Shown in pieces: positions 8,137-19,379 of a stretch of 55,684 nt of DNA. The number at the start of each line of letters is the position of its first letter. Position 1 is the stretch's first letter. The stretch is taken from the NCBI GenBank assembly GCA_028599075.1, contig JAQRMW010000121.1, forward strand, positions 1 through 55,684, written 5' to 3'. Source of the stretch: Urechidicola sp. Its GTDB lineage: Bacteria > Bacteroidota > Bacteroidia > Flavobacteriales > Flavobacteriaceae. The notes under the pieces are model-generated. The model saw only the letters and a program-made list of their open reading frames with translations. It ran no database searches and had not been told where the DNA came from. The position numbers were made by a program, and so were the translations under genes.

Positions 8137-9249
8137 TTAAAGTGTCTCAATTATCTTGCTCAAACGTTCTGCAATCTCTTCAATAGAACCAACGCCATTA
8201 GCACCAAAATATTTATTTTGATCTGCATAGTAATCTTTTAATATTGCAGTTTTGGTATTGTATTCGTTAAAGCGGTTTCTAATTTTTTCTTCATCTTGGT
8301 CATCACTTCTGCCGCTCACTTTTCCTCTTTCTAACAAACGGTTTACCAAAACATCTTCAGGAACTTCTAAAGCAACCATAGCGTTGATGGTTTCTCCTTT
8401 TTCTGATAAGAACTCATCTAAAGCTTCTGCCTGAGCGATAGTTCTCGGAAATCCATCAAAGATAAATCCTTTAACACCTGCGTTGCGATCAACTTCATCT
8501 TTTAGCATTTTTATGGTCACTTCATCAGGAACTAAATCGCCTTCATCCATGTATTTTTTTGCTAAAATTCCGAGCTCAGTTTCGTTTTTGATATTGTATC
8601 TAAAAACTTCTCCAGTAGAAATATGTTTTAAATTAAAACGTTCTTTCAATACTTCAGCTTGTGTTCCTTTTCCAGCTCCTGGAGGGCCAAATAATACGAT
8701 GTTTTTCATTTTAGGTGTTGTGAGTTTATAAATACTATCAATGTTTCTTCCTAAGTTGTTGTAGTCTAATCCGTAGCCTACGATAAATACATCAGGAATC
8801 GAAAGTCCGATGTAATCAATAGGTAATTCTTTTTTAAAGACATCGGGTTTAAAAAATAGCGTAGCAATTTTTAGTGTCTTTACATTTTTATTTTTAAAAA
8901 TCTCATAGATTTTTTGAAGCGTATTACCCGTATCAATAATGTCTTCTAAAATAACAACTGTACGACCTGTGAGGTCTTCATTAACTCCTAAAAGTTGTGT
9001 TACTTTACCTGTAGAATTTGTGCCTTCATACGATGCCATTTTTACAAACGACACTTCGCAGGCGCGAGGATATTTGCGAATAAAATCTGCCGCAAACATA
9101 AATGACCCATTTAAGATTCCGATAAATAAAGGTGTTTCGTCTTTACAATCTTCTAATACTTGTTGAACTAATGTGTCAACTACAGATATTACTTTGTCTT
9201 TTGATAAGTAAGGGTTAAAGTATTTGTCGTGAAGTTTTATGGTGCTCAT
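8137..9249 (-). CDS. hypoxanthine phosphoribosyltransferase-adenylate kinase fusion
   Basis: One 370-aa ORF carries two complete purine enzymes. Residues 1 to about 180 are a hypoxanthine(-guanine) phosphoribosyltransferase, with PRPP-binding motif VVILEDIIDTGNTLQ near 95-109. Residues about 181-370 are an adenylate kinase beginning MKNIVLFGPPGAGKGTQAE, with DGFPRT and a short LID (GRSDDQDE) lacking zinc cysteines. The second domain has its own Met, so internal initiation is possible. Purine salvage yields IMP and GMP, and Adk balances AMP, ADP and ATP. I recall similar fusions in Flavobacteriia. It lies upstream of obg. Confidence 0.93.
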   Translation of the reverse strand: MSTIKLHDKYFNPYLSKDKVISVVDTLVQQVLEDCKDETPLFIGILNGSFMFAADFIRKYPRACEVSFVKMASYEGTNSTGKVTQLLGVNEDLTGRTVVILEDIIDTGNTLQKIYEIFKNKNVKTLKIATLFFKPDVFKKELPIDYIGLSIPDVFIVGYGLDYNNLGRNIDSIYKLTTPKMKNIVLFGPPGAGKGTQAEVLKERFNLKHISTGEVFRYNIKNETELGILAKKYMDEGDLVPDEVTIKMLKDEVDRNAGVKGFIFDGFPRTIAQAEALDEFLSEKGETINAMVALEVPEDVLVNRLLERGKVSGRSDDQDEEKIRNRFNEYNTKTAILKDYYADQNKYFGANGVGSIEEIAERLSKIIETL

Positions 9250-9294
9250 TATAAATGATATTCAAATTTTAAATTTGCATTCTTATATATTGAT

Positions 9295-9392
9295 GTCATT
9301 CCGACAGAACGACTTTAGGAGTGACGAGTAATCTCAAAAGAGATTGACTTATGGGATTCCTCGTCGTTCGTTCCTCACTCTGTCAGAATGAC
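9295..9392. repeat. palindromic intergenic repeat between secDF and hpt-adk
   Basis: GTCATTCCGACAGAACGA on the left pairs imperfectly with TCACTCTGTCAGAATGAC on the right, with AATCTC/GAGATT inside. It belongs to the same broad class as the other GTCATTC elements of the window. Confidence 0.75.
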
Positions 9393-9425
9393 AATTTGCT
9401 AACATTAACAAAGGCACAAAAATAC

Positions 9426-9455
9426 AAAAACCGCCTCGATTAATCGAAACGGTTT
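9426..9455 (-). terminator. terminator of secDF
   Basis: Read on the minus strand, ACCGTTTCGATTAATCGAGGCGGT forms a hairpin followed by TTTTTG, about 25 bases after the secDF stop. Confidence 0.7.
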
Positions 9456-9479
9456 GTTATGTAATTTAAGAACCAAGTC

Positions 9480-12458
9480 TTATTTTTTGTCTTTGTCAAT
9501 TTTTGTTGTGTCATACATTATTGGCGAAGCAATAAATAATGATGAGTATGTACCCACAATAACACCAACAATCAATGCAAACATAAATCCTTTGATAGAA
9601 TCTCCTCCAAATAAGAAGATAGAAGTTAGTACAACTAATGTTGTAATAGAGGTGTTAACTGTTCTTCCTAAAGTATTGCTCAATGCGCTATTTACCACTC
9701 TAGAATATTTCCAAGATTTGTGTAAGCCAGTATATTCTCTTAACCTATCAAAAATAACCACGGTATCATTCAGCGAGTAACCAACTACGGTTAAGATTGC
9801 TGCAATAAATGATTGTCCAATCTCCATATCAAATGGCATAAACTTGTATCCGATAGAGAAAATTGCCAATACAATTAATACATCATGGAAAACCGCTGCA
9901 ACAGCACCTAAACTATATTGCCATTTTCTAAAACGCAATAGGATGTATAAGAATACAATGATTAACGACCCTATGATTGCCCATCCTGCTGATGTTTTAA
10001 TATCATCGGCAATGGTTGGTTCTACTTTTACTTTACTTTCTATTCCCGCAGTTCTTGTACCTTCATAATCAACTTTAAATTGCTCTAAAGTCATTCCGTC
10101 AGGTAAATAAGATTGCAATCCTGTATATAATAAATCTCTTACTTGGTCATCAACTTCATTACCACTTTCTTCAATCTTAAATTTGGTTGTAATTTTTAAT
10201 TGGTCAATTGATCCGTAAGTTTTTACTTCTGGTGCATCACCAAAGGCATCTTTTAATGTATTGGCAACTTCAGCTGAATTCACAGCATGGTCAAATTTTA
10301 CAACATAAGAGCGTCCTCCAATAAAGTCAACACCATAATTTAATTTGTTGATGAATAACGAAGCAATACCTAAAATAATAATAGTACCAGAAATAGCATA
10401 TGCTATTTTACGTTTCTTTAAGAAATCGATATTGATACCTTTAAACCAGTTTTTAGTAATATTTGTATTGAAAGTTAAACGACTATTTTTGTTAGAATAC
10501 CAGTTTAAAATCAACTGTGTAATAAATACAGCAGAGAAGAATGAAGTTACAATACCTAACATTAATGTATAAGCAAATCCTTTAATTGGTCCTGTACCGA
10601 ACACAAATAAAATAACACCGGTAAGGAATGTTGTTACGTTTGCATCTAAAATTGCTGATAAGGCTCCTTTAAAACTGAACCCACCAGAGATGGCTTCTTT
10701 CAACCCTTTTCCACCATTCAATTCTTCTTTAATACGTTCAAAAATAATTACGTTGGCATCTACCGACATACCTATGGTTAAGATAATACCTGCAATTCCT
10801 GGTAAAGTTAATACCGCACCAAAAGATGCTAACCAACCAAATAAGAATAAGATATTTACTGCTAAGGCAACGTTTGCAAACAAACCTGCTTTACCGTAAT
10901 AAAATACCATCCATATTAAAACTAATAATAATGCAATGCCAAAAGACATAAAACTACTGTCAATTGCTTTTTGTCCTAAAGAGGCTCCTACAACTGCTTT
11001 TTCAACAATATGTGCTTTTGCAGGAAGTTTACCAGCTTTTAAAATATTTGCTAAATCTTGTGCTTCTGTCAAGGTCATTGACCCGCCAGAGATTGATGTT
11101 CTTCCTGTCGTAATAGGGTCATTTACACTTGGTGCTGTATGTACTTCGTCATCTAAAACTACAGCAACAAATCCGCCATTAGCATTTTCAGTAGTCATTT
11201 TTGCCCAAAGCTTGGTACCATAACTGTTCATTGTCATGCTAACTTCTGGCTTAGAAGTGTAAGGGTCGAATTGCTGACTTGCGTCATCAATTACATCACC
11301 TTCAATCGGTGCTACATCTTGTCTGTTTCCTTTAATAGCATATAAGCTCAATACTTCACCGTTTGGTTTAGCATCCCATAAAAACTTAGCATAACGTAGT
11401 TCAGTTGGCAATAAAGCTCTTACTTCTTTCATCGCTAACATGTTGTTAACTCTAGCAGTATCTACTAATGCTGCTTGCCCAATTAAAGAACTTCTTTGTT
11501 GCTCTGATTGAGCAATATTTGGATATAAATAAGCAAACAATCTATTTTGTTTTACAGGTTCTTTGATAGAATCTGTTACTGCTCCTAATAAAAGGTCTAT
11601 GTTATCCTCGTCTGTTTCAGTAGTTGTTGAATCAACACTTTCTTCTTCTGGAGTGTTTAATAACTCAGCAGTTTTGGTATCAGCTTGAATTAAGAAATTT
11701 TGAATTTCAACATTCGAGAATACTTCCCAAAATTGTAATTCTGCAGTACTTTGCAAAAGTTTTTCAACACGGTCAATATCTTTTGCTCCAGGTAATTCAA
11801 TTAAGATTCTACCAGAGTTTCCGATACGTTGTATGTTTGGTTGCGTAACTCCAAATTTATCAATTCTACTTCTTAAAACAATAAACGCTGTTTCGATAGA
11901 AGCATCAATTTGATCTTGAATTATTGGTTCAACAACATCATTTTCATCAGTAAAACTGAATTTACCTTGAAAGGTTTTGTTACCAAAAATAGTTGGGTCA
12001 CTTAGTTTTACAGTACCGTTACTTCCTTCTTCAAAGGCTTCAAAGAATAATGATAAATAAGTTCTACTACTGTTTCTTCTAGCAATAGCAGCATCGTTTA
12101 ATGCTTTTACAAATACTTCGTTTTGCGAGTCGTTAGATAAGCCAACCAAGATATCTCTAACCGATACTTGTAATGTTGCGTTGATACCACCTTTTAAATC
12201 CAAGCCTAAGTTCATGGCTTTAGATTTAGCGTCGTTGTAAGTAAAATCTAAAAATGGTACAATCGTGTCGTTGGCAACTGAATCTAAATAACTTCTTTCA
12301 AATTTTGCTACTTGCGCAACATCATCACCAGCCTTGTTAATTGCAAATTCTTTTGCATCATCCTGTACATCGTTTGCAAACCAAGTAAATGATAATTGGT
12401 ACAAACTCACTAATCCAAAAAGGATTGCAAATAACTTTATAAGTCCTTTATTCTGCAT
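9480..12458 (-). CDS. secDF: protein translocase SecD-SecF fusion
   Basis: An inner-membrane RND-type subunit that uses the proton gradient to help pull proteins out through SecYEG. The 992 aa comprise a SecD half (N-terminal TM, a large periplasmic region from about 40 to 500, then GMSVDANVIIFERIKEEL in the TM bundle) and a SecF half with GYSLNDTVVIFDRLREY near the end. The fusion is common in Bacteroidota. The N-terminus MQNKGLIKLFAIL fits the usual start. A TATATTTG -7 element lies 37 bases upstream and a terminator lies just past the stop, so it is probably monocistronic. Confidence 0.96.
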   Translation of the reverse strand: MQNKGLIKLFAILFGLVSLYQLSFTWFANDVQDDAKEFAINKAGDDVAQVAKFERSYLDSVANDTIVPFLDFTYNDAKSKAMNLGLDLKGGINATLQVSVRDILVGLSNDSQNEVFVKALNDAAIARRNSSRTYLSLFFEAFEEGSNGTVKLSDPTIFGNKTFQGKFSFTDENDVVEPIIQDQIDASIETAFIVLRSRIDKFGVTQPNIQRIGNSGRILIELPGAKDIDRVEKLLQSTAELQFWEVFSNVEIQNFLIQADTKTAELLNTPEEESVDSTTTETDEDNIDLLLGAVTDSIKEPVKQNRLFAYLYPNIAQSEQQRSSLIGQAALVDTARVNNMLAMKEVRALLPTELRYAKFLWDAKPNGEVLSLYAIKGNRQDVAPIEGDVIDDASQQFDPYTSKPEVSMTMNSYGTKLWAKMTTENANGGFVAVVLDDEVHTAPSVNDPITTGRTSISGGSMTLTEAQDLANILKAGKLPAKAHIVEKAVVGASLGQKAIDSSFMSFGIALLLVLIWMVFYYGKAGLFANVALAVNILFLFGWLASFGAVLTLPGIAGIILTIGMSVDANVIIFERIKEELNGGKGLKEAISGGFSFKGALSAILDANVTTFLTGVILFVFGTGPIKGFAYTLMLGIVTSFFSAVFITQLILNWYSNKNSRLTFNTNITKNWFKGINIDFLKKRKIAYAISGTIIILGIASLFINKLNYGVDFIGGRSYVVKFDHAVNSAEVANTLKDAFGDAPEVKTYGSIDQLKITTKFKIEESGNEVDDQVRDLLYTGLQSYLPDGMTLEQFKVDYEGTRTAGIESKVKVEPTIADDIKTSAGWAIIGSLIIVFLYILLRFRKWQYSLGAVAAVFHDVLIVLAIFSIGYKFMPFDMEIGQSFIAAILTVVGYSLNDTVVIFDRLREYTGLHKSWKYSRVVNSALSNTLGRTVNTSITTLVVLTSIFLFGGDSIKGFMFALIVGVIVGTYSSLFIASPIMYDTTKIDKDKK

Positions 12459-12495
12459 GCTAATCTAATTTAATTCTTCATTTTTGTTAAACGTG

Positions 12496-12503
12496 CAAAT
12501 ATA
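12496..12503 (-). promoter_or_regulatory. secDF promoter, -7 element
   Basis: Minus-strand TATATTTG matches TAnnTTTG, with TTG about 20 bases further upstream (12524-12526). The secDF start is at 12458. Confidence 0.65.
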
Positions 12504-12671
12504 TAATTTCCAATAGTAAAAGCCAATGATTTTTAGTATTTATTAAAGACGATTGTAATTAGTTGTTTATGATAGATTTATAGTATTCGAAATGCTTTCT
12601 AAAAAACGGACATTCATCATTTTAAAAACACTGATGAAGTTGTATATTAGCAGCCTAAAAATAAATATAGA

Positions 12672-14348
12672 ATGGCTTTTAAAACAGATATTGAAATTGC
12701 TCAAGAAGCAACCATGATTCACATCAAAGATATAGCATCAAAATTAAATATTGAAGAAGATGATTTAGAAATGTATGGTAAGTACAAAGCAAAGTTGCCT
12801 TTAGACTTAATTGATGAAAATAAAATAAAAAGCAGTAATTTAATTTTGGTTACGGCTTTAACTCCGACTCCAGCTGGCGAAGGTAAAACAACCGTTTCTA
12901 TTGGCTTGACAGAAGGATTGAATAAAATTGGGAAGCAAACAACTGTTGTTTTAAGAGAGCCTTCTTTAGGTCCTGTTTTTGGAATTAAAGGCGGAGCTGC
13001 CGGTGGTGGATATTCGCAAGTAGTACCGATGGAAGATATCAATCTTCATTTTACGGGTGATTTTAATGCGGTTGAAAAAGCGAACAATTTGCTATCTGCT
13101 TTGATTGATAACAACCTACAAAGCAAAGTCAATAATTTAAATATTGATGCGCGTACTATTCTTTGGAAACGTGTAATTGATATGAATGATAGAGCACTAC
13201 GCGATATCACAATTGGATTGGGTGGAACTGCAAACGGAATTCCAAGACAAGACGGGTTTAATATTACACCAGCATCTGAAGTGATGGCTATTTTGTGTAT
13301 GGCAACTGATTTTGAAGATTTAAAAAAGCGATTAGGAGATATTTTTGTTGGATTTACATTTGATAAAAAACCAATTTTTGCGCGTGACTTAAATGCCGAA
13401 AATGCGATGGCGATTTTATTAAAAGATGCTATCAAGCCAAATTTAGTTCAGACTTTAGAAGAGAATCCTGCGATAATTCACGGTGGACCTTTTGCAAATA
13501 TCGCACAAGGGACTAATACAATTATTGCAACTAAAATGGGATTGTCTTTAAGTGACTATGTAGTTACTGAAGCAGGTTTCGGTGCTGATTTAGGTGCTGA
13601 AAAATTCTTAGATATTAAATGTGCTGCTGCAGATTTAAACCCAAAAGCTGTTGTGTTAGTAGCGACTATTAGAGCTTTGCGTCATCATGGTGGTGCTAAG
13701 AAAGACGAGTACAATACGCCAAGTGTAGATCGTGTAGCAGCGGGTTTTGAAAATTTAGAAAAGCATATTGAAAATATCAGAAAATTTAATATTGAGCCTG
13801 TAGTGGCAATCAATTCTTTTATTTCTGATTCTGAAGAAGAAGTACAATTCATAAAGGATGCATGTGCAAAGTTAGGAGTACAAGCAGTAAAGTCTGAAGG
13901 ATGGGAAAAAGGAGGAGATGGTACTCAAGATTTAGCAAGAGCTGTGGTAGATGTTGTTGAAAATAAAGCAACTCAATTCAAGCCTATTTATGATTGGACT
14001 GACCCAATGAAAGAAAAAATAGAAACTATTGCTCGTGAAATTTACGGAGCAGATGGAGTGGTATTTGATAAAAAAGCATTGTTAAATTTAAAACGAATTG
14101 ATAGATTAGGTTTTAATGATTTTGCGGTGTGTATGGCAAAAACTCAAAAATCATTTTCAGATGATGATTCTAAAATAGGAAGACCAACAGGATTTAAAGT
14201 AACAGTTCGTGAAATTGAAATTGCGGCTGGTGCCCGTTTTGTTATTCCGATTCTTGGTAAAATGATGCGTATGCCAGGGTTGCCAGGTGTACCAGCATCT
14301 AGCAATATGAGTATTGATAATAATGGAGTGATTTCTGGGTTGTCTTAG
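12672..14348 (+). CDS. fhs: formate-tetrahydrofolate ligase
   Basis: Makes 10-formyl-THF from formate, THF and ATP, feeding one-carbon units to purine synthesis. The 558 aa fit the family. The P-loop TPTPAGEGKTT is near residues 62-72. EPSLGPVFGIKGGAAGGGYSQV follows in two conserved stretches, and later FGADLGAEKFLDIKC and the C-terminal MPGLPGVPAS can be seen. A TATATTAG at 12643-12650 could be an imperfect -7 element. It is a single gene, followed by palindromic repeats and then by a convergent gene. Confidence 0.96.
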   Translation: MAFKTDIEIAQEATMIHIKDIASKLNIEEDDLEMYGKYKAKLPLDLIDENKIKSSNLILVTALTPTPAGEGKTTVSIGLTEGLNKIGKQTTVVLREPSLGPVFGIKGGAAGGGYSQVVPMEDINLHFTGDFNAVEKANNLLSALIDNNLQSKVNNLNIDARTILWKRVIDMNDRALRDITIGLGGTANGIPRQDGFNITPASEVMAILCMATDFEDLKKRLGDIFVGFTFDKKPIFARDLNAENAMAILLKDAIKPNLVQTLEENPAIIHGGPFANIAQGTNTIIATKMGLSLSDYVVTEAGFGADLGAEKFLDIKCAAADLNPKAVVLVATIRALRHHGGAKKDEYNTPSVDRVAAGFENLEKHIENIRKFNIEPVVAINSFISDSEEEVQFIKDACAKLGVQAVKSEGWEKGGDGTQDLARAVVDVVENKATQFKPIYDWTDPMKEKIETIAREIYGADGVVFDKKALLNLKRIDRLGFNDFAVCMAKTQKSFSDDDSKIGRPTGFKVTVREIEIAAGARFVIPILGKMMRMPGLPGVPASSNMSIDNNGVISGLS

Positions 14349-14358
14349 TATTAACAAG

Positions 14359-14457
14359 ACCTCTTCGCGAGGAGGAACGACATGGCGATCTCATTAAAAG
14401 TTATAACAATCATGATGAGATTGCCACAGTAAATTTTCAATTTACTTCGCAAAGACG
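14359..14457. repeat. palindromic intergenic repeat (GATTGCCACAG family)
   Basis: Contains GCGATCTC, GAGATTGCCACAGTAAATT and TTTACTTCGC, as at 3748-3825. It fills the gap between the convergent fhs and alkB-like genes. Confidence 0.75.
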
Positions 14458-14483
14458 TTAGATTTGGGAGATATTTTATGACT

Positions 14484-14510
14484 TGTCTTTCCCGCGCAAG
14501 CGGGAATCCA
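14484..14510. repeat. half palindrome, GTCTTTCCCGCG...CGGGAATCC family
   Basis: A single arm (TGTCTTTCCCGCGCAAGCGGG) of the paired elements seen at 15590-15658 and 16833-16900. Confidence 0.65.
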
Positions 14511-14542
14511 TAATTTTTGGTAATTAGCAAAAAAGGGAATGA

Positions 14543-15571
14543 CTATTCAGGAATTCTCTTATTCATTACTCTAAACCAAAGTGGAGGTATTAAGGCCAGT
14601 AGCATCATTCCAGGATATCCTGTTTTCATTTGGGGTGAATCTATATGCGAATCTAAAATTTGGTAGGGTTTATTTGCCCTATGGTGATGGTCAGAATGTC
14701 TAGAGAGCTCGAATAATAATATCCGACCAATTACGTGGTCAGAATTCCAAGAATGCTTGTTTGTTACGACTTCGTAACGACCACTTTCTTTCTTGTTGCG
14801 AAGCAATCCATAATGTTCTATATAATTTACGGTTTCGAGTAATAAAATGCCAATAACTGAGACAATTAAAAAATAGATTAAAGATTGTCCTCCTAAAAAA
14901 TAATAGATACACCCTAAAAGAAGTATTTGGAAAAAGGTATAGACTAGCATTTTATTGTTTAAAGAAAAAATATTTTTTTTCAGGATGCTTAATCTCTTTT
15001 TTTCTAGTTGCCACGCTTGTAAATAACTTCCTATTTGTGAGCGAAACCAAAAGATAAATAACCACTCATTTTTACGAGCAGTCGCAGGGTCTTCGTGTGT
15101 TGCAACATTAAAATGATATCCGCTATTGTGATAAGGTAAAAAATGAGTTTCGAGAGAAGTCATTAAAAGCACTTCTCCTAAAAATTGTGCAAATCTGTTT
15201 TCTGTTCTATGTCCTAATTCATGTCCAACGTTAATGCCAAAGACTCCACAGAGAATACCCATAGATAATAATCGTCCTATTAAATCAGAAGTTGAGATAT
15301 CTTCATGAATCGTATTAAAGAATAAGAGTAACAAACCAATTTGAATCGGAACAATTAAATAAAGAAGTATATTATAATAGGGATTGTTTTTAGCAGATTC
15401 TACTTCTAATTCAGATAAATTACTAGCATCAGGTTTAAAAAGCAACTCAATTGCTGGTATTAAAACAAAAGCAATTATTAAGGGTAAATAGGTGAGGATA
15501 CCCGTAGAAGTAAATGCGATATATGCCGCAATTGGTAAAACGATTATGCCTAAATATTTTAATTTTTTCAT
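14543..15571 (-). CDS. AlkB-like alkane 1-monooxygenase / membrane fatty-acid desaturase superfamily
   Basis: A 342-aa integral membrane protein with a di-iron histidine cluster like AlkB: H117/H121 in HELGH, H148/H153 in HNSGYH, H253 in NYIEHYG, and H292/H295/H296 in RHSDHH. Family members hydroxylate terminal alkyl carbons using electrons from rubredoxin. Two things are unusual. The second box, EHxxGHH in classic AlkB, reads YHNSGYH here, so Tyr152 replaces one His ligand. No rubredoxin or rubredoxin reductase lies nearby. The rest (ATARKNE, WNSDHV, PPLWFRVM near the end) follows AlkB closely. The true substrate is uncertain. Confidence 0.85.
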   Translation of the reverse strand: MKKLKYLGIIVLPIAAYIAFTSTGILTYLPLIIAFVLIPAIELLFKPDASNLSELEVESAKNNPYYNILLYLIVPIQIGLLLLFFNTIHEDISTSDLIGRLLSMGILCGVFGINVGHELGHRTENRFAQFLGEVLLMTSLETHFLPYHNSGYHFNVATHEDPATARKNEWLFIFWFRSQIGSYLQAWQLEKKRLSILKKNIFSLNNKMLVYTFFQILLLGCIYYFLGGQSLIYFLIVSVIGILLLETVNYIEHYGLLRNKKESGRYEVVTNKHSWNSDHVIGRILLFELSRHSDHHHRANKPYQILDSHIDSPQMKTGYPGMMLLALIPPLWFRVMNKRIPE

Positions 15572-15589
15572 TGATGTTATTGTTTAAAT

Positions 15590-15658
15590 GTCAGACCTGC
15601 GAAAGCAGGAATCTAGACTGAGCTAATTAAATGGATTCCCGTTTTCACGGGAATGACA
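15590..15658. repeat. paired palindromic repeat (GCGAAAGCAGGAATC family)
   Basis: Left arm TGCGAAAGCAGGAATC and right arm GATTCCCGTTTTCACGGGAA each fold, and they face each other. It lies upstream of the alkB-like gene. Confidence 0.75.
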
Positions 15659-15701
15659 CTATAAAATTGATTAACCTTTTGTAAATATACATTATAAAAA
15701 C

Positions 15702-15733
15702 AAAAAAATCCCCATCAGTTAAGATGAGGATTT
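15702..15733 (-). terminator. terminator of mdh
   Basis: On the minus strand, AATCCTCATC and GATGGGGATT pair around TTAACT and are followed by a run of seven T. It lies about 25 bases after the mdh stop. Confidence 0.8.
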
Positions 15734-15753
15734 ATATTACTTAAGTAAAAAAA

Positions 15754-16680
15754 TTACACGTCTAAAAGACCATTTGTTTTTTTAACACCTTCAGCACTTT
15801 CAGTAATTTTTGCTTTTTCAGCATCAGTTAAATCAATCTCAACAATTTTTTCAAGACCATCTTTTCCAATAATTACCGGAACACCAATACATAAATCAGA
15901 CAAACCATATTCGCCATTTAACAATGTAGAGCATGGGAACATTTTTTTAGAATCCAATGCAATTGCTTTTACCATTTCTGATACTGCAGCTCCAGGAGCA
16001 TACCAAGCACTTGTTCCTAACAAACCAGTTAATGTAGCACCACCAACTTTAGTGTCAGCGGCAACTTGTTCCATTCTTTCTTCTGATAAAAACTCAGTAG
16101 CATTGATACTATTTCTTGTAGCCAATCTTGTTAAAGGCACCATGCCTTTGTCTGAGTGACCTCCGATTACCATTCCGTCAATATCAGAGATAGGCGCACC
16201 TAGTGCTTCAGCTAATCTGTATTTAAAACGAGCGGAATCTAATGCACCACCCATTCCGATAATTCTATTTTTAGGTAAACCTGTAGCTTTGTGAGCTAAG
16301 TATGTCATTGTGTCCATTGGGTTACTCACCACAATGATTATTACGTTTGGCGAATGTTCTATCAAACTTGTAGCAACCATTTTTACGATTCCTGCATTGA
16401 TTCCGATTAATTCTTCACGAGTCATTCCTGGTTTACGAGGAATACCACTAGTAATAACAGCAACATCACTTCCTGCTGTTTGAGAATAATCACCTGTGGT
16501 TCCAACAATTTTTGTGTCAAATCCGTTTAAAGATGCGGTTTGCATTAAGTCCATTGCTTTTCCTTCTGCAAATCCTTCTTTGATGTCTAAGATTACCACT
16601 TCAGAAGCGAAATCTTTGATAGCAATATACTCTGCGCAACTTGCGCCAACTGCTCCTGCACCAACTATTGTTACTTTCAT
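15754..16680 (-). CDS. mdh: malate dehydrogenase (LDH-like type)
   Basis: Interconverts malate and oxaloacetate with NAD in the TCA cycle. The 308 aa start with the Rossmann loop GAGAVGASCAE (residues 6-16). The substrate loop GIPRKPGMTRE, with the Arg pair typical of malate rather than lactate dehydrogenases, lies near 80-90. VVSNPMDTMTY follows, and the catalytic His is in GGHSDKGMVPL near 175. It is an LDH-like MDH, as expected for Bacteroidota. Its own terminator follows, so it is probably a single-gene unit. Confidence 0.96.
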   Translation of the reverse strand: MKVTIVGAGAVGASCAEYIAIKDFASEVVILDIKEGFAEGKAMDLMQTASLNGFDTKIVGTTGDYSQTAGSDVAVITSGIPRKPGMTREELIGINAGIVKMVATSLIEHSPNVIIIVVSNPMDTMTYLAHKATGLPKNRIIGMGGALDSARFKYRLAEALGAPISDIDGMVIGGHSDKGMVPLTRLATRNSINATEFLSEERMEQVAADTKVGGATLTGLLGTSAWYAPGAAVSEMVKAIALDSKKMFPCSTLLNGEYGLSDLCIGVPVIIGKDGLEKIVEIDLTDAEKAKITESAEGVKKTNGLLDV

Positions 16681-16832
16681 TTATATACGTTTTAAATTGA
16701 TAAAAAATTAAAGTGTAAATTTAATGAATTTGCTACAATTTAAGGCTTAGATTGTTATATAAATACCCCTATTTTTTGAAGAAGATTAAAAGAAAATTTA
16801 TCTTTTTTTTATTTGTTGATGTAAGTGATTGT

Positions 16833-16900
16833 GTCTTTCCCGCGAAGGCGGGAATCCAGTTGTATTTGAATCTATGGATTCCCGCCTTCGCGGGAAAGAC
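16833..16900. repeat. paired palindromic repeat (GCGAAGGCGGGAATCC family)
   Basis: Two GC-rich arms, GTCTTTCCCGCGAAGGCGGG and its near-perfect complement ending CGCGGGAAAGAC, enclose 20 AT-rich bases. They stand out against the AT-rich background. Confidence 0.85.
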
Positions 16901-16905
16901 AAAAC

Positions 16906-16940
16906 GAAAAAAGAGGCTATCTTTTTAGATAACCTCTTAA
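16906..16940 (-). terminator. terminator of gyrB
   Basis: Minus-strand AAGAGGTTATC and GATAGCCTCTT pair around a TAAAAA loop and are followed by a T run, about 30 bases after the gyrB stop. Confidence 0.8.
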
Positions 16941-16966
16941 TTAATCACATCTTCAAAAGGAAGGGA

Positions 16967-19032
<2,066 letters not shown>

Positions 19033-19056
19033 ATGATTTTTTTAATTGAATTGTAA

Positions 19057-19064
19057 CAAATATA
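19057..19064 (-). promoter_or_regulatory. gyrB promoter, -7 element
   Basis: Minus-strand TATATTTG matches TAnnTTTG. No clear TTTG is seen at -33. Transcription from here would place the palindromic repeat at 18924-19032 in the gyrB leader RNA. Confidence 0.55.
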
Positions 19065-19368
19065 CCTTAATAAAAGGTGTTTTTTAACTTGATAATATAA
19101 CGTGTGTTTGAAGTTATTAACATTTGTTAAAAATGAGAAAGTGGCTTAAAAGAGCTAAAATGAACTGAGAGCAGAAATGTTTCAATTCTATTTTGATGAA
19201 AATTCAAAAAAGTAAAAAAGGCTTTTACAAAGGTTTATTTTGGCTGGCTTTAAACTCTTAAATTGTGAGATTTAGTTTCCAAAACATCAGTTTTTAAATT
19301 GGTTGAAAGAGTTTAATAGTCAGTTAAAAAAATATACTGAAAGCTTTAATCAATTCTGATTTTAGTTT

Positions 19369-19376
19369 TATTTTTG
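19369..19376 (+). promoter_or_regulatory. guaA promoter, -7 element
   Basis: TATTTTTG matches TAnnTTTG and ends only three bases before the guaA ATG at 19380, so the mRNA may be leaderless. Confidence 0.55.
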
Positions 19377-19379
19377 CGC

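Noticed and set aside
9454-11848. Several plus-strand ORFs of 70-110 codons opposite secDF
   Set aside because: They are antisense shadows of the secDF reading frame with low-complexity, Ile/Pro/Thr-rich translations and no start context.
19065-19368. Possible riboswitch upstream of guaA
   Set aside because: No purine-riboswitch-like core or terminator was found, and the -7 element lies immediately before the ATG, leaving no leader RNA.
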